A stretch of 64,000 nucleotides of DNA, taken from positions 1 to 64,000 of the forward strand of contig NZ_SELO01000024.1 in assembly GCF_004146235.1 (NCBI RefSeq), read 5' to 3'. Source of the stretch: Tropicimonas sp. IMCC6043. Lineage in GTDB: Bacteria; Pseudomonadota; Alphaproteobacteria; Rhodobacterales; Rhodobacteraceae. Positions 1 through 9,586 of the stretch are shown in pieces (within the stretch, counting starts at the first letter, position 1; every line of letters starts with the position of its first letter). The translations under genes and the position numbers were made by a program. The notes beneath the pieces were generated by a model, which ran no database searches, was not told the origin of the DNA, and saw only the letters and a list, made by a program, of their open reading frames with translations.

Positions 1-44
1 TCATCAGTGTGGTTCAGCCAAACCACTGTTGAGACCTGAAAACC

Positions 45-95
45 GGTTATGGCCACCAGCTGCGCAACTCGGGGGCTCCGCAGGCGGCCATAACC
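45..95. repeat. 10-bp inverted repeat next to IS remnant
   Basis: The arms GGTTATGGCC (45-54) and GGCCATAACC (86-95) are perfect inverted complements 31 bases apart. They lie just upstream of the point where the transposase homology starts, so they may be the end of another element or a hairpin at the deletion junction. The family is not recognised. Confidence 0.4.
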
Positions 96-107
96 TCCCG
101 AACCGAA

Positions 108-494
108 GGATTCCCGACGTGCTATGGGATCCAGTTCGCCGACCAGCCCCGGAACCGCAACACCATCTATTCCCGGCAAATGCGCTTCGACATGATTTGC
201 GAGGCCAACCGGATCCAGCATCGCCTGACCAAGCCCAACCATCCATGGACCAACGGCCAGGTCGAGCGAATGAACCGGACAATCAAGGACGCGACCGTCA
301 AACGCTTCCACTACGACAGCCACGATCAGCTGCGCGCGCACCTCGCCGACTTCATGGCTGCGTACAACTTCGCCCGAAGGCTCAAGACCCTCAGCGGTCT
401 CACGCCATACGAATACATCTGCAAGATCTGGACTTCAGAGCCAGACAGATTCAATGTCGATCCGATCCACCAAATGCCGGGACTGAACACCTAG
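108..494 (+). pseudogene. IS481-family transposase, 3' remnant
   Basis: Only the C-terminal part of an integrase-core transposase is left. The frame reads through GIQFADQPRNRN, then RLTKPNHPWTNGQVERMNRT (DDE-core region with the conserved glutamate of the third catalytic position), and ends with the family's usual IHQMPGLNT tail and a stop at 494. The expected LTDNGIQF block, which holds the second catalytic Asp, is damaged: upstream of GIQF the frame reads PTCY, and adding about eight bases near 126 would restore the usual motif. The N-terminal helix-turn-helix and first Asp are absent. This is known IS481-type architecture; inactivity is inferred from the missing two thirds. Confidence 0.85.
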
Positions 495-505
495 ACCCCT
501 GCTGA

Positions 506-976
506 CTAACGTCGCCAGAAATTACGGTGCGGGGCAAGAAGCTCGTTTTCAATTTCGGGGAATGGGCCGTGCACCTCAATATCTTTCTGCCCGTGGTTGA
601 GCACAGTACGTGAGGGCAGGTTCATGGTCGGATTGGCGGCATGGTCGCCCGTCAACTCGAGCAGCTTTGCCTCTTCGAAACCGTAGATCAAACGGCCGAT
701 ATTCGCCCAATACAGAGTGCCGGTGCACATAGCACAGGGCTCACCCGTGGAGGCCAGCGTGCAGGTCCAGAGAAACTCGGGCGAGTATTCGCCTGCGGCA
801 CGCCTCGCAAGCTCGGTCTCGGCGTGATGCACTGTGTCGATATTGCCTTGCCTCATGAGGACCTTGTCGTCAGGGCCGACCAATACCGCGCCGAACGGAT
901 GGTGACCGTGTGCGGCAGCGCGAAGAGCAACGGCGTTGGCTGCAAGAAGGTGAGCGATCATCTGGTCGCGGGTCAT
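506..976 (-). CDS. Nucleoside/nucleobase deaminase (CDA superfamily)
   Basis: A 156-residue zinc-dependent deaminase of the cytidine/guanine deaminase fold. The zinc signature is visible as H51-A-E53 and, 28 residues on, P80-C81-A-M-C84; Glu53 would be the proton shuttle and His51, Cys81 and Cys84 the zinc ligands. It probably deaminates a purine or pyrimidine base or nucleoside in the cytosol; the exact substrate cannot be read. The longer frame to 1147 was rejected because family homology starts with MTRDQMIAHL. The gene ends 11 bases from the IS remnant's stop and convergent with it. It has no operon partner, and the flanks look eroded, so it may be a survivor of an insertion-deletion event. 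Confidence 0.85.
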   Translation of the reverse strand: MTRDQMIAHLLAANAVALRAAAHGHHPFGAVLVGPDDKVLMRQGNIDTVHHAETELARRAAGEYSPEFLWTCTLASTGEPCAMCTGTLYWANIGRLIYGFEEAKLLELTGDHAANPTMNLPSRTVLNHGQKDIEVHGPFPEIENELLAPHRNFWRR

Positions 977-1337
977 GTGGAACAACCAATCTTGTGCGGG
1001 ATGAGGCAAGGAAATTTCCCTGCGTTGGCAACATACCATGGAACATCCTCGGTTGGGGAGCGGACCAAAGCGAGTGCATTCGGAAAATTCTGGAGAAGCT
1101 GCCGCAAGCAAGGCAGCAACGAGGGCAAAACTCGGCTCTCGAAGCACAGCGCCAGTTCTGATAGTGGCAGATGGCCGCCGCGAGCGCGCGGGCTGCGCCC
1201 CAGTTCTGGCCGTTCATTTCCGTCCCGGCTTCCGCCATTTCGGTAATGGTTGCGACATCCCCGACCATCTTTATCGACCCAAGTCCAAGCTGAATTCTGT
1301 GATAGGCTGCCGTATCGACGAAAGAAGGGAGGCCGTG

Positions 1338-1511
1338 ATGACGAAGGTTCTGAAGTGCGGAAGTCTTATGCCGGGTTGCGACTTCGAGGCGCGGGGGGAG
1401 ACAGAACAGGACATTCTGCAAGCGGCCGCGGCCCATGCGAAGGAAGTCCACGGTCTGGACGCGACGCCCGAACTGGTCGAGCAGGTAAAGAGTGCAATCC
1501 AGAACGAATAG
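1338..1511 (+). CDS. DUF1059 small protein
   Basis: A 57-residue protein that fits the DUF1059 family in length and pattern. It has an N-terminal KVLKCGSLMPGCDFEARG segment with two cysteines (residues 7 and 13), then a helical region with AAAHAKEVHG and a hydrophilic end. DUF1059 proteins are small and uncharacterised; the Cys-x5-Cys pair and the following His suggest a metal site, which is inference. The ATG at 1338 follows AAGAAGGGAGG. No neighbour on the same strand suggests a role. Confidence 0.75.
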   Translation: MTKVLKCGSLMPGCDFEARGETEQDILQAAAAHAKEVHGLDATPELVEQVKSAIQNE

Positions 1512-2047
1512 CGCGGCGCACGCTCTGCCCCAAGTCGGGACTGCGAATATGGTGATTCCAGATGCGAGCGCCGGGAAAATCGGGGTAGTTCGGGACCCGA
1601 TTCCCTGCCCCCACGCTGTCCATCGCATGAAACCGGGTCTCGAATGTATCCGGTTGCGCGACAGCCGCGCGCGAGGCTGGGTCGGCTTCTGCAAGCTGGT
1701 CCGTGTTCGCGGCGGCCCGCATAGCGGCGGCTTGCTCATTTGGGCGCAATGACCAGTTGTCAAAGCACGTTTCGGCCAGCCACTACGCGATCCACCGTCT
1801 CACCCGCGCGCCAGGCGCAATGCTCAGCCGCAGGCGGCGGGCCTCGTGGATATCGTCAAGACGATGGTCGAGCCGGACAAGGCCCTCGCTTCGTTGAAAT
1901 GAACGCTGATTTGCGCCGTTGCAGTGCCGGGCAAGTTCCGTGATCGATTGGCCGATTGGAGATCCAATGCGCACCGCATCTCTATTGGTGGTTTCCATGA
2001 CTGTTTCGGGCGCCGGTATGGTGCAGGACTTCTGCATCGTGGACGGC
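1512..2047. other. Gene-free, probably eroded region
   Basis: No complete gene is supported. One short stretch on the + strand reads like coding sequence (DIVKTMVEPDKALASLK, stop at 1900-1902) but has no credible start and was not recognised. The region lies between two transposase remnants, so decayed mobile DNA is a reasonable inference. Confidence 0.4.
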
Positions 2048-2194
2048 GACCCAACCCTCGATCTCAGGCGGAGACATGTCGAATGAACGGCTCGCTTCGG
2101 TCGCTGGCGCCTTGCCCTGGAAGATCTCGATCCCCAGGGCCGTCTTCCGCTTCGCCGCCCATCGCTTGATGCTGTCGTCCATCGTCATGCTCAT
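2048..2194 (-). pseudogene. Transposase OrfA-like (DUF1153-type) N-terminal remnant
   Basis: About 49 codons from an ATG at 2194 encode MTMDDSIKRWAAKRKTALG and continue to an EIEGWV motif. This is the helix-turn-helix N-terminus of the small protein that precedes IS3-like transposases. After EIEGWV the homology stops and the frame runs into unrelated residues to a stop at 1982. Only the DNA-binding end of the element remains. Together with the remnant at 108-494 it marks this end of the window as a site of repeated insertion and decay. Confidence 0.6.
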
Positions 2195-2607
2195 TGCGAC
2201 GCTTTCCCCGTGGCATGAGCAGGATGTCACTGGGTCGATGCAGATGCGGGAAGAAATTCACGACGCGCGACATGATGGAAGTGCCGGACCCTATGTATTG
2301 TTGGTAGGATGGATTTCCTGGGAACGTCTATGTAACACAATATCAGAGACTTGCGCGGACCCCGGCTCGACTATATCCGCCGAAAAATTTCGATAGTTGG
2401 GTGGCTGCCGATGTTGGTCACCAATTGGTCAATTTTCGGGTGTCCCTTTTCGGGAGATCCCGGAGCGCCCGGCAGGGGGCGCCAGTCGCCCAAGCTCTGC
2501 GGTCGACTGCCACACGCACTCCCCGACTCACGAAATCGACAATCCGCATTGCAACGATACTTCGATGAGGGCGTATTGCTTTCGGGCACAACTGCTACCG
2601 GGTTTCC
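2195..2607. other. Intergenic, no gene seen
   Basis: Upstream region of the lipid kinase gene. It is somewhat less GC-rich than the surroundings between 2290 and 2450 and contains TTGGTcACCAA (about 2414-2424), a short inverted repeat. No coding frame with family similarity was found. Confidence 0.4.
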
Positions 2608-3585
2608 ATGACACGGGCTACCAACACTCTCCGTGAGGTCGAAATAGGCGAGGCGCAATCGACCCTCGGCCAAGGCGTCGCACCGATTGCCGTGATCGTG
2701 AATGGCCGGTCCGGGGCGAACGCGCGCGACGGCGGGGCCTTGGACCGTGCCATGAAGGTCTTCGGTCCGGAGCGGGCGCGGCTCTACCGCTGGTCGCCGC
2801 GCGAAGACATCACTGGCTTGGTTGAACGTGCCTTGGCGGATGGGGCGCATGCTATTGTGGCTGCGGGAGGGGACGGCACCGCTATGGCCGTCGCAGGAGC
2901 AGTGCTGGGAAGAGGCTGCGCGTTTTCCGTCTTGCCCCTCGGCACGTTCAACTACTTCGCCCGGGGCCTGGGGATCCCCGAAGACCCGGAAGACGCTGCC
3001 CGCGCCATTCTCGATTCCGATACGCGCCAGATCCACGTCGGTACCGTCAACGGCCAGGTGTTCCTGAACAACGCAAGCCTTGGTATCTACCCCGCCATTC
3101 TCAAGGAACGCGAAGACATCTATGGCCGTTACGGCCGGCGGCGGATCATGGCCCACTGGTCGGTCATCCGTACCTTTCTGCGGTTTCGCAAGCCGATGGA
3201 TCTCAGGATCGAGACCGACGGCGAGACGCTCCTGCGCCGCACTCCGCTGCTGTTCGTCGCGCGCTCTGCCTACCAGCTCGAGCGTTATGGCTTGCAAGGC
3301 GGCGATGCGATCAGCGACGATTCCTTCGCAGTTCTGATCGGCCGCGCGAGCACCCGCGCCGACCTGTTCCGAGTGACCGCGCGGCTGGTCGCGCAAACGG
3401 CCGAGCCGGGTGTCGACTACGATTTCCTCGCCACGCGGAAGCTCACCGTCCAAACCCGTCGTCGGCGGGACCTTCTGGCCTATGATGGCGAGAAGACGCG
3501 CACCCCGAACCCGTTCGAGTTCCGCATTTCCGAGGCCCCACTCACCATTCTGTTGCCTCGTGTGCAGGAAGATCTCCCCGGATGA
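2608..3585 (+). CDS. Diacylglycerol/sphingosine kinase family lipid kinase
   Basis: A 325-residue soluble kinase of the DAGK catalytic family (YegS/BmrU group). The nucleotide-binding loop GGDGT is at residues 87-91 and the following PLGTFNYFAR (110-119) matches the family's PLGTxNxFAR block. A C-terminal beta-rich domain with LLAYDGE follows. Family members phosphorylate diacylglycerol or related lipids at the membrane; the lipid here is not known. The first ~22 residues precede the domain, so a slightly later start is possible; no strong ribosome site is visible at 2608. The stop overlaps the next start by four bases, so it is translationally coupled to the phosphoesterase. Confidence 0.85.
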   Translation: MTRATNTLREVEIGEAQSTLGQGVAPIAVIVNGRSGANARDGGALDRAMKVFGPERARLYRWSPREDITGLVERALADGAHAIVAAGGDGTAMAVAGAVLGRGCAFSVLPLGTFNYFARGLGIPEDPEDAARAILDSDTRQIHVGTVNGQVFLNNASLGIYPAILKEREDIYGRYGRRRIMAHWSVIRTFLRFRKPMDLRIETDGETLLRRTPLLFVARSAYQLERYGLQGGDAISDDSFAVLIGRASTRADLFRVTARLVAQTAEPGVDYDFLATRKLTVQTRRRRDLLAYDGEKTRTPNPFEFRISEAPLTILLPRVQEDLPG

Positions 3586-4409
3586 GCCGTATCGTGCATC
3601 TCTCCGACCTGCATTTCGGACGGGTGGATCCGGCTCTGGAGACACCGCTGCTCGATACAGTGGCCAGTCTTGCGCCCGATCTCGTGGTGGTCTCGGGGGA
3701 TCTGACCCAGCGGGCGCGGCGCGGCCAGTTTGCCGCCGCGCGACGATTTCTGGACCGGCTCCCCGGGCCGGTGCTGTGCGTGCCGGGCAATCACGACGTT
3801 CCGTTGGAAAATCTTCTGCTGCGGTTCCTGAACCCTTTCGGCCGCTACCGCCGTTTCATCAACCCCGACCTGGAACCGGTGCACAGCGATGACAGGATGG
3901 TGGTGGTCGGAGTCAACACGGTCAATCGCTTCGCGTGGCAGCGCGGCAGGATCGGCCGCCGTCGGTTGGCGAGGATCGCAGAACGCTTTTCCGGTTCGGG
4001 AAGCAAACTCAGGGTCGGCGTATTGCATCACCCGCTCGAGCACGGCCCTGAGACCGCGAAACGTTTGACGAGGGGGGCTGGCAAGGCACTTCGCGCAATG
4101 TCGGATTGCGGCGCGGACGTCGTGCTCTCGGGCCACCTCCACATTGCCTCGGTCCAGCCCTTCAGAAGCGCTCCGGATCTCTTGTTCGTCCAGGCGGGTA
4201 CTGGTCTTTCCACGCGGCTGCGCGACAGGCAGGGAAATGCCTTCAACCAGCTTGACTATACCGGTGACCGGCTGCGGGTCCTCAGGTGGACGTCCGATCC
4301 AGAGCAAGAACGCGGCTTCACGGTCGCTGGAGAGTCGGAATGGATCCGCAGAGAGACGGCCTGGACGCAGGTGCCGGTCAAAAAGACGGTCGACAAGGCA
4401 GAACGTTGA
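3582..4409 (+). CDS. Calcineurin-like metallophosphoesterase
   Basis: A 275-residue phosphoesterase with the full metal-binding set: D9-x-H11, the GD40 block, GNH71 and the late H150 and GH185-L-H187 motifs. The family hydrolyses phosphomono- or diesters using two metals; class III nucleotidase, 3',5'-cAMP phosphodiesterase and UDP-diacylglucosamine-type members look alike at this level. ATG at 3582 overlaps the kinase stop (ATGA). Pairing with a lipid kinase is common in proteobacteria and suggests turnover of a phosphorylated lipid, which is inference. No signal peptide, so cytosolic. Confidence 0.85.
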   Translation: MSRIVHLSDLHFGRVDPALETPLLDTVASLAPDLVVVSGDLTQRARRGQFAAARRFLDRLPGPVLCVPGNHDVPLENLLLRFLNPFGRYRRFINPDLEPVHSDDRMVVVGVNTVNRFAWQRGRIGRRRLARIAERFSGSGSKLRVGVLHHPLEHGPETAKRLTRGAGKALRAMSDCGADVVLSGHLHIASVQPFRSAPDLLFVQAGTGLSTRLRDRQGNAFNQLDYTGDRLRVLRWTSDPEQERGFTVAGESEWIRRETAWTQVPVKKTVDKAER

Positions 4410-4639
4410 CGCTTGCGTCTGCCCTGATCGACTTGTGGCGACCGTCGCCGAGGAAAGCGACGGGGGCGCCTGTTTGATCTGCGGCGGGGATCTGGCGAGA
4501 CGATATCGGAACCGGTGCGATGCCAGTCGCGTTCGGTCAATCGAAAGGAATGCAAGCCCGACAGTTGCCCAATGCCGGTGACCGTGTTTGGCGATTGACA
4601 AGACTCGCTGCGGCAATTCCTGTCATGGAAGGAGGGAGA

Positions 4640-5785
4640 ATGGACAACAATCCTGAACGCTTCCAAGATCGGGCAACCTCCGGGCAAAGTGTGACCGCAC
4701 CCGGTTGGGCGGTTATTGGGATCTTCCTTCTTCTTCTTGTGGCAGGGCTCGCCTACGCCCGTGCCTTTCTCATGCCCGTTGTTCTGGCAGTTCTGTTGCA
4801 GCTTGTGTTCAGCCCGGTGCGACGCAGGTTCGAACGGCTTGGCTTGTCGCCCGGGCTATCGGCGATGCTCATCGTCGGAACCCTTCTTTTCGCTGGCGGT
4901 GCAGGTGTCGCCTCACTTGCCGTGCCGGTCGGAAAATGGGTCGAACGGGCGCCCATGATCGGGTGGGAATTCAGGCAGAAGATGGAGGAAATCCGCGGCG
5001 CGACGGAGGGAGTGCGGAAAGCCGCGGAGCAGATCGACAAACTCGCCTCCGGCGAGGACGTCACCGAGAAAGATCCCGAAGTCCAGCGCGTTCAGGTCGA
5101 GGAAAGCGGAAGTGCGCTGACCCTGGTCATGTCGGTGCCCGCAGTCGTCGCGCAGGTAGTGTTCACCCTTATCCTTCTCTTCTTTCTATTGTCGTCGGGT
5201 GACATGTTTTACGAGAAGATCGTCTTCGTCATGCCCACCTTCAAGGACAAGCGGCGTGCGATCCGAATTGCTCATGACATCGAACGCAAGCTCTCCCGCT
5301 ACCTGCTGACGATTACGACGATCAACGCAGTGCTCGGCGTGGCGATCGGTTTCGCGATGTGGTGGTTCGGAATGCCCAGCCCCGCACTCTTCGCGATCCT
5401 GGCCTTCCTTCTCAATTTTATTCCCTACATCGGGTCACTTTTCGGCGTGTCGCTGTCGTTTGTGGTGGGGGTCGTCAGTCTGGACCACTTCGGCGAGGCA
5501 ATCGTACCAGCATTTGCGTATCTTGCGCTGACGAGCATCGAGGGGCAGTTCGTCACACCGTATTTCGTCGGCCGCAACCTCCGGCTGAACACAGTGGTGG
5601 TCTTCGTCTCGGTGACATTCTTTGCCTGGCTTTGGTCGGTCGTTGGAATGTTGGTCGCCACGCCGCTGCTGGTTGCCGTTCGGACCTTCTGCGAACATAT
5701 CCCTGCGCTCGAAGGGCTGGGTCATTTCCTCTCGGCACGCGGGGCTGAAAGCCAGACGCAATCGGATGCTGAACAAGACAGTTAG
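4640..5785 (+). CDS. AI-2E family transporter (permease)
   Basis: A 381-residue multi-spanning membrane protein of the AI-2E/PerM family. The usual layout is visible: two or three N-terminal helices from about residue 20, a soluble stretch (about 90-150, with KMEEIRGATEGVRK), then a paired helix near LTLVMSVPAVVAQVVFTLIL, and four C-terminal helices including NFIPYIGSLFG and EGQFVTPYFVGRN-like motifs. Members export autoinducer-2 or act as Na+/H+ antiporters; the substrate is unknown here. I start at 4640 because GGAGGGA precedes it; the open frame extends 40 codons upstream without family similarity. Confidence 0.87.
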   Translation: MDNNPERFQDRATSGQSVTAPGWAVIGIFLLLLVAGLAYARAFLMPVVLAVLLQLVFSPVRRRFERLGLSPGLSAMLIVGTLLFAGGAGVASLAVPVGKWVERAPMIGWEFRQKMEEIRGATEGVRKAAEQIDKLASGEDVTEKDPEVQRVQVEESGSALTLVMSVPAVVAQVVFTLILLFFLLSSGDMFYEKIVFVMPTFKDKRRAIRIAHDIERKLSRYLLTITTINAVLGVAIGFAMWWFGMPSPALFAILAFLLNFIPYIGSLFGVSLSFVVGVVSLDHFGEAIVPAFAYLALTSIEGQFVTPYFVGRNLRLNTVVVFVSVTFFAWLWSVVGMLVATPLLVAVRTFCEHIPALEGLGHFLSARGAESQTQSDAEQDS

Positions 5786-5986
5786 CGGTTTCAGAGCCTT
5801 GATGACGTCGGTCGGTCTCGAAGCGGGCACCTTCCTCCACATCGGTTCAGATAATCTTCGGCTGGACGTGGTGTCGCGAAAATGGGGAGCGCTGGCTCAT
5901 GTTTCGATGTCAGCCGCTGCCTACCCCGGCTCAGGTAGGGCTCCCCTGCTTGCGTTGCTGCCGCGTGCCGCCGAGCCGTATTCTCG

Positions 5987-6187
5987 CTAGACGACCACAA
6001 GCGAAACAAACCCGGCCGTGACTAAAGCGGCGATTGCCAAGCGCATGCTGACCAGACCGAGCCGACGCTTTGCGGAGCTTCGCGATGCGCTCGAAGGTCC
6101 GAATTGGGCGGCGTGAGACCGCCGGTGAAGCAGCCGGAAAGGCACATACACATCCGCGATATCGTTGAGGAGATTGGAGCGATTCAT
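5987..6187 (-). CDS. Small hypothetical protein, divergent from SARP-like regulator
   Basis: A 66-residue frame with a good AAGGA site eight bases before its ATG. It is basic in the middle (RSSAKRRLGL) and ends in a hydrophobic segment (residues 49-66, LAIAALVTAGFVSLVV) long enough for one membrane helix. It diverges from the TPR regulator that starts at 6345. No family is recognised. A similarly placed small ORF diverges from the second TPR regulator at 20003, which raises confidence that it is real. Confidence 0.4.
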   Translation of the reverse strand: MNRSNLLNDIADVYVPFRLLHRRSHAAQFGPSSASRSSAKRRLGLVSMRLAIAALVTAGFVSLVVV

Positions 6188-6344
6188 CAGAGCATTCCTT
6201 TTCTCGGAGTGCCGGACGGCGAGTCCAGCGGCATGACGGGAACCTTGCCGCGCTGGTGTGAACCGGGCGCTTGCCTGCCGTTAAAGCTCCGCGAAATCGG
6301 GAGAGACGCTTGAAAAAAAGGGATGCTCGGGCAGAATTGATCCC

Positions 6345-8309
6345 ATGACATGGACCCTGCGCCTGATGGGTAAGTTCGAAATGACCGCCCCGGACGGCGC
6401 CGCGGTCAACCTGACGTCGCAGCGGGCGCAGGCCTTGGTGGCGCTCCTGGCTCTGGAAAACGGTCATTCGGTGGGACGCCCGCAAATCTGGGCGCTGTTG
6501 TGGGAAGATCGCGCCGAAGCGCAGGCGCGCAACAGCTTGCGGCAGGCATTTTCAGCGCTTCGGAAGGTTTGCGGGGTAACGCATCCGTTTCCGTTTCACG
6601 TTGACGCAACTGAGGCTTCCATCGTTCCGGACATGGTCCGGACAGACATCCAGCGGATTGCCGATTGGTCCGAGGTGATGCGGGACGAGGCCGAACCGCT
6701 TTTTCGGTATCAGGACTTCCTGTTGGGCGTGACGCTGCCGGGTGCGGAGTTTCAGGCTTGGCTGGTACGGGAACGGGAGCATTGGCGTGAGCTTTTCGTT
6801 CGGGCGGCGCTCGAAGCTGTCGGGACTGCGGAACGCACATCAGACTTGCCCGAAGCATCACGCCGGGCCGAGATGGTTCTGGAGGCGGATCCTTTCAATG
6901 AGGCCGCCTACCGTGCGCAAATCCGGGAACGACTTGCTGTCGGCGACAGGGTTGGCGCGCTGCGAAAGTATCAACAGTGCCGCGACCGGTTGCGCTCCGA
7001 CCTGCAGATCGATCCCGGTCCCGAGACCCAGTCGCTCTACCACCAAATCTCTGCCGCGATCTTGGTGACCGCACCGCAGAATGAACCTCTGCCTCCGCCA
7101 GCCGTGCCTGACCGCGAAAAGCCGTCGATCGTGGTATTGCCGTTCACGGCCCATGGTGGCGTCGGGTCCTTCGTCGAGGATTTCGCTGCCGGTCTGACCG
7201 AAAGCCTGACCGACGATCTGTCCCGCTTCCACGACCTGCACGTTGCGGCCAGCCGCTCTGCCTTCGCCTATCAGCAGCGCGCCGTGGATGTGGGGAGCGT
7301 GTGCCGGGAACTGGCCGTGCGCTTTGCGCTCTCGGGACGCGTGCAAAGCGACGGCGGGCGCCTTCGGGTCCAAGCCCGACTGGTCGACGGTTCGGACGGC
7401 CGTGTCGTCTGGACCGAACGATACGACCGTACCGGGGACGATCTTTGGGATCTGCGCGATGAGCTCTCCGAAGTGATCGTCGCGACACTCGCCAACACCT
7501 ATGGAGGTCGCCTGCGGAAGGCGTTCCAGAAAAGTCCACGCGCCGTATCCTCCGTTGGCAGCGAGGCCTATGACTGTTTCGTGCGGGGTATCGACATGGT
7601 GGATCAATGGACATTCGAGGCGTTGGAGCCGGGCACTGCGCTGTTGCAGCGGGCAATCGATCTGGACCCGGGCTTCGCCAAGGCGCACGCCAAACTGTCC
7701 TTCTGCGATGTGATCGCAGCACATGAGGGCTGGGCCCCGGATTTCGATGCTGCTCTCGCCGATGGCTACCGTAAGGCCCGCGATGCCATCGCCGCGGACG
7801 ATAGCGAGCCCTGGGGGCATTGGGCGCTGTCCTACTGCCACCTTTTCGCGGGAAAGCACGACCTTTGTCTGCACGCCATCGAACATGCCTTGCGGCTGAA
7901 CCCCAACGACGCGGACATCATTGCCGATCTTGGGCTGTTCCAGGGCTGCGCCGGACAGGCCGACCGCGGCGTTGACACCCTGAAGGACGCAATGCGGCGC
8001 AATCCGCATTATCCCGACTGGTACGTGCTGCAGCTCGTGCAGGTTCTGTTCGACGCGCACCGCTATGCAGAAGTGATCGAAACCCATGGCCGAATGCGGA
8101 TCACGTCGCCGTTGACCGACCTGTACTTGGCCGCCAGTCACGCGGCGCTTGGCGACCTTCCCAAGGCGCAACGCATCTTCGGCAAGACACGAGCCGAAGC
8201 CCCCGAAGTCGTCGACCGCATTCGGACCGATCCGCGGCGGCTTCCCTATCGGCGGCATGAAGATCAGGCGCACTTCCTGGACCATATCGATCGGGCAGAA
8301 CGCGGCTGA
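6345..8309 (+). CDS. SARP/BTAD-type transcriptional regulator with TPR repeats
   Basis: A 654-residue regulator in three parts. Residues 1-75 form a winged-helix-like DNA-binding domain of the SARP type (TLRLMGKFEM, then the NSLRQAFSALRK recognition region). Residues about 95-235 are a bacterial transcriptional activation domain (ADPFNEAAYR, ALRKYQQCRDRLRSDL, DPGPETQSLY). About 255-390 is a TolB/FlgO-like alpha-beta domain (IVVLPFTAHGG, FALSGRVQSDGGRLRVQARLVD, VVWTERYD), as in adenylate-cyclase-associated regulators. The rest is TPR-like helices (ALRLNPNDADIIADLGL). Ligand and targets are unknown. Target genes could be the divergent small ORF or the barrel protein downstream; both are guesses. 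Confidence 0.85.
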   Translation: MTWTLRLMGKFEMTAPDGAAVNLTSQRAQALVALLALENGHSVGRPQIWALLWEDRAEAQARNSLRQAFSALRKVCGVTHPFPFHVDATEASIVPDMVRTDIQRIADWSEVMRDEAEPLFRYQDFLLGVTLPGAEFQAWLVREREHWRELFVRAALEAVGTAERTSDLPEASRRAEMVLEADPFNEAAYRAQIRERLAVGDRVGALRKYQQCRDRLRSDLQIDPGPETQSLYHQISAAILVTAPQNEPLPPPAVPDREKPSIVVLPFTAHGGVGSFVEDFAAGLTESLTDDLSRFHDLHVAASRSAFAYQQRAVDVGSVCRELAVRFALSGRVQSDGGRLRVQARLVDGSDGRVVWTERYDRTGDDLWDLRDELSEVIVATLANTYGGRLRKAFQKSPRAVSSVGSEAYDCFVRGIDMVDQWTFEALEPGTALLQRAIDLDPGFAKAHAKLSFCDVIAAHEGWAPDFDAALADGYRKARDAIAADDSEPWGHWALSYCHLFAGKHDLCLHAIEHALRLNPNDADIIADLGLFQGCAGQADRGVDTLKDAMRRNPHYPDWYVLQLVQVLFDAHRYAEVIETHGRMRITSPLTDLYLAASHAALGDLPKAQRIFGKTRAEAPEVVDRIRTDPRRLPYRRHEDQAHFLDHIDRAERG

Positions 8310-8699
8310 CCGGACCTACACGCGGTCGCACCTCCGGAACTGCTTTTCCGTTGCTTCCGCCCTTTGCGGCGAGCATCCTCGCCAAAGCCGTGATGGCGCA
8401 CCTCTCCTGTCATTGGACGGCACCCATCACGTCGCAGCGCAGCTTCCGTTCTTCGGCCATTCGTGGTGACCGCGGATAGCCTCCTGGGCAGACCTCAATG
8501 GACCTGGCTTGGTCCGTCGTTCGACTGCGTGTACCCTGTGACGGACGCCGAGAAAACGGTGGCAGTGCCGATCCGAAGTCGTTGTGTTTTTCGCATTTGT
8601 CACTGATCAATGAAGACGGCCTCGGTCTTTCGCTATACTCTTCCCCAAGTCGATGCCGCAGGGCGGCGGCGACGCGTGTCGAATGGAAAGGACAACACC
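8310..8699. other. Intergenic, no gene seen
   Basis: No coding frame with recognisable similarity. The region should hold the promoter of the outer-membrane protein gene that starts at 8700. Confidence 0.4.
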
Positions 8700-9473
8700 A
8701 TGAAGCCCATGTTCGGATTCGCACTTTCCGCCGGATTGATCGCTGCCGGCGCAGTGGCGGATGCCCAGGATGTGTCTGCCAATTCAGCCATCGACCCGGC
8801 CTGGACGTATGAGCTGCAACTTTACCTTTGGGCCACCGAGGTCGGCGGAACTGCCCTCGGGGAGGATTTCACGCTCGGCTTCGATCAGATCCTCGACAAC
8901 CTGAACGTCGCCCTCATGGGCCGGCTCAACGCCTACCAGGGTCCATGGATGACCTGGGGCGACCTCACCTATGCCAGTCTGGGCAAGGACGGCAGTTCGA
9001 AATTCACGATCTCTCCGGCGCCCGGCGTGGATCTTGACGTCAAGGCCGTGGCCGACGCGGAGGTCAAGACCACGATCGTCTCCTTCGGTGGAGGTTACAA
9101 GCTGGTCGGAACCGACAGCTACGCGCTCTACGGCACGCTTGGGGCGCGCTATCTTCGTCTTCAGAGTGATCTGAAGCTGGACCTGAACAACCTCTCCTTC
9201 AAGGCCGACAGCGACGACGATTACTGGGATGCGGTCGTCGGTGTGGCAGGCCGGGCGGCGTTCAACGAGAACTGGTTCATGTCTTACCTGGCGGATGTCG
9301 GCGCCGGCAATTCCGACCTGACATGGCAAGCCTATGTCGGGATCGGATACAATTTCGGGCGGCAGGACGTCGTGTTCGGGTATCGGCACATGGAATGGGA
9401 CCTGCCGGACGAAGACTTGCTGACCGAATACTATCAGAGCGGGCCGGTTCTGGTCTGGAACATCCGCTTCTGA
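8700..9473 (+). CDS. Outer-membrane beta-barrel protein
   Basis: A 257-residue secreted protein. Residues 1-22 are a signal peptide (hydrophobic core GFALSAGLIAAGAVA, then DAQD). The mature part alternates polar and hydrophobic residues in strands (WTYELQLYLWATEV, YALYGTLGARYLRLQSDL, WQAYVGIGYNFG) and ends in WNIRF, the terminal Phe typical of barrels inserted by the BAM machinery. It resembles uncharacterised porin-like proteins of about this size. The ATG at 8700 follows GGAAAGGA. The next gene downstream is on the other strand, so it is monocistronic. Function unknown; a pore or structural role is inferred from fold only. Confidence 0.75.
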   Translation: MKPMFGFALSAGLIAAGAVADAQDVSANSAIDPAWTYELQLYLWATEVGGTALGEDFTLGFDQILDNLNVALMGRLNAYQGPWMTWGDLTYASLGKDGSSKFTISPAPGVDLDVKAVADAEVKTTIVSFGGGYKLVGTDSYALYGTLGARYLRLQSDLKLDLNNLSFKADSDDDYWDAVVGVAGRAAFNENWFMSYLADVGAGNSDLTWQAYVGIGYNFGRQDVVFGYRHMEWDLPDEDLLTEYYQSGPVLVWNIRF

Positions 9474-9586
9474 GCGAGGGCTGGTCGCGGGACTGTCTCC
9501 TTTCTGAAATCGTTTGAGACCGCGCAGGCAACGCGGAACCGTGTTGCTGCCGTTTTCGCACCACCGACCCGCGATCGCCGCTTTCT

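Noticed and set aside
1820-1902. A short coding-like stretch ending DKALASLK before a TGA
   Set aside because: No start, no ribosome site and no family recognised; too short to call even a pseudogene.
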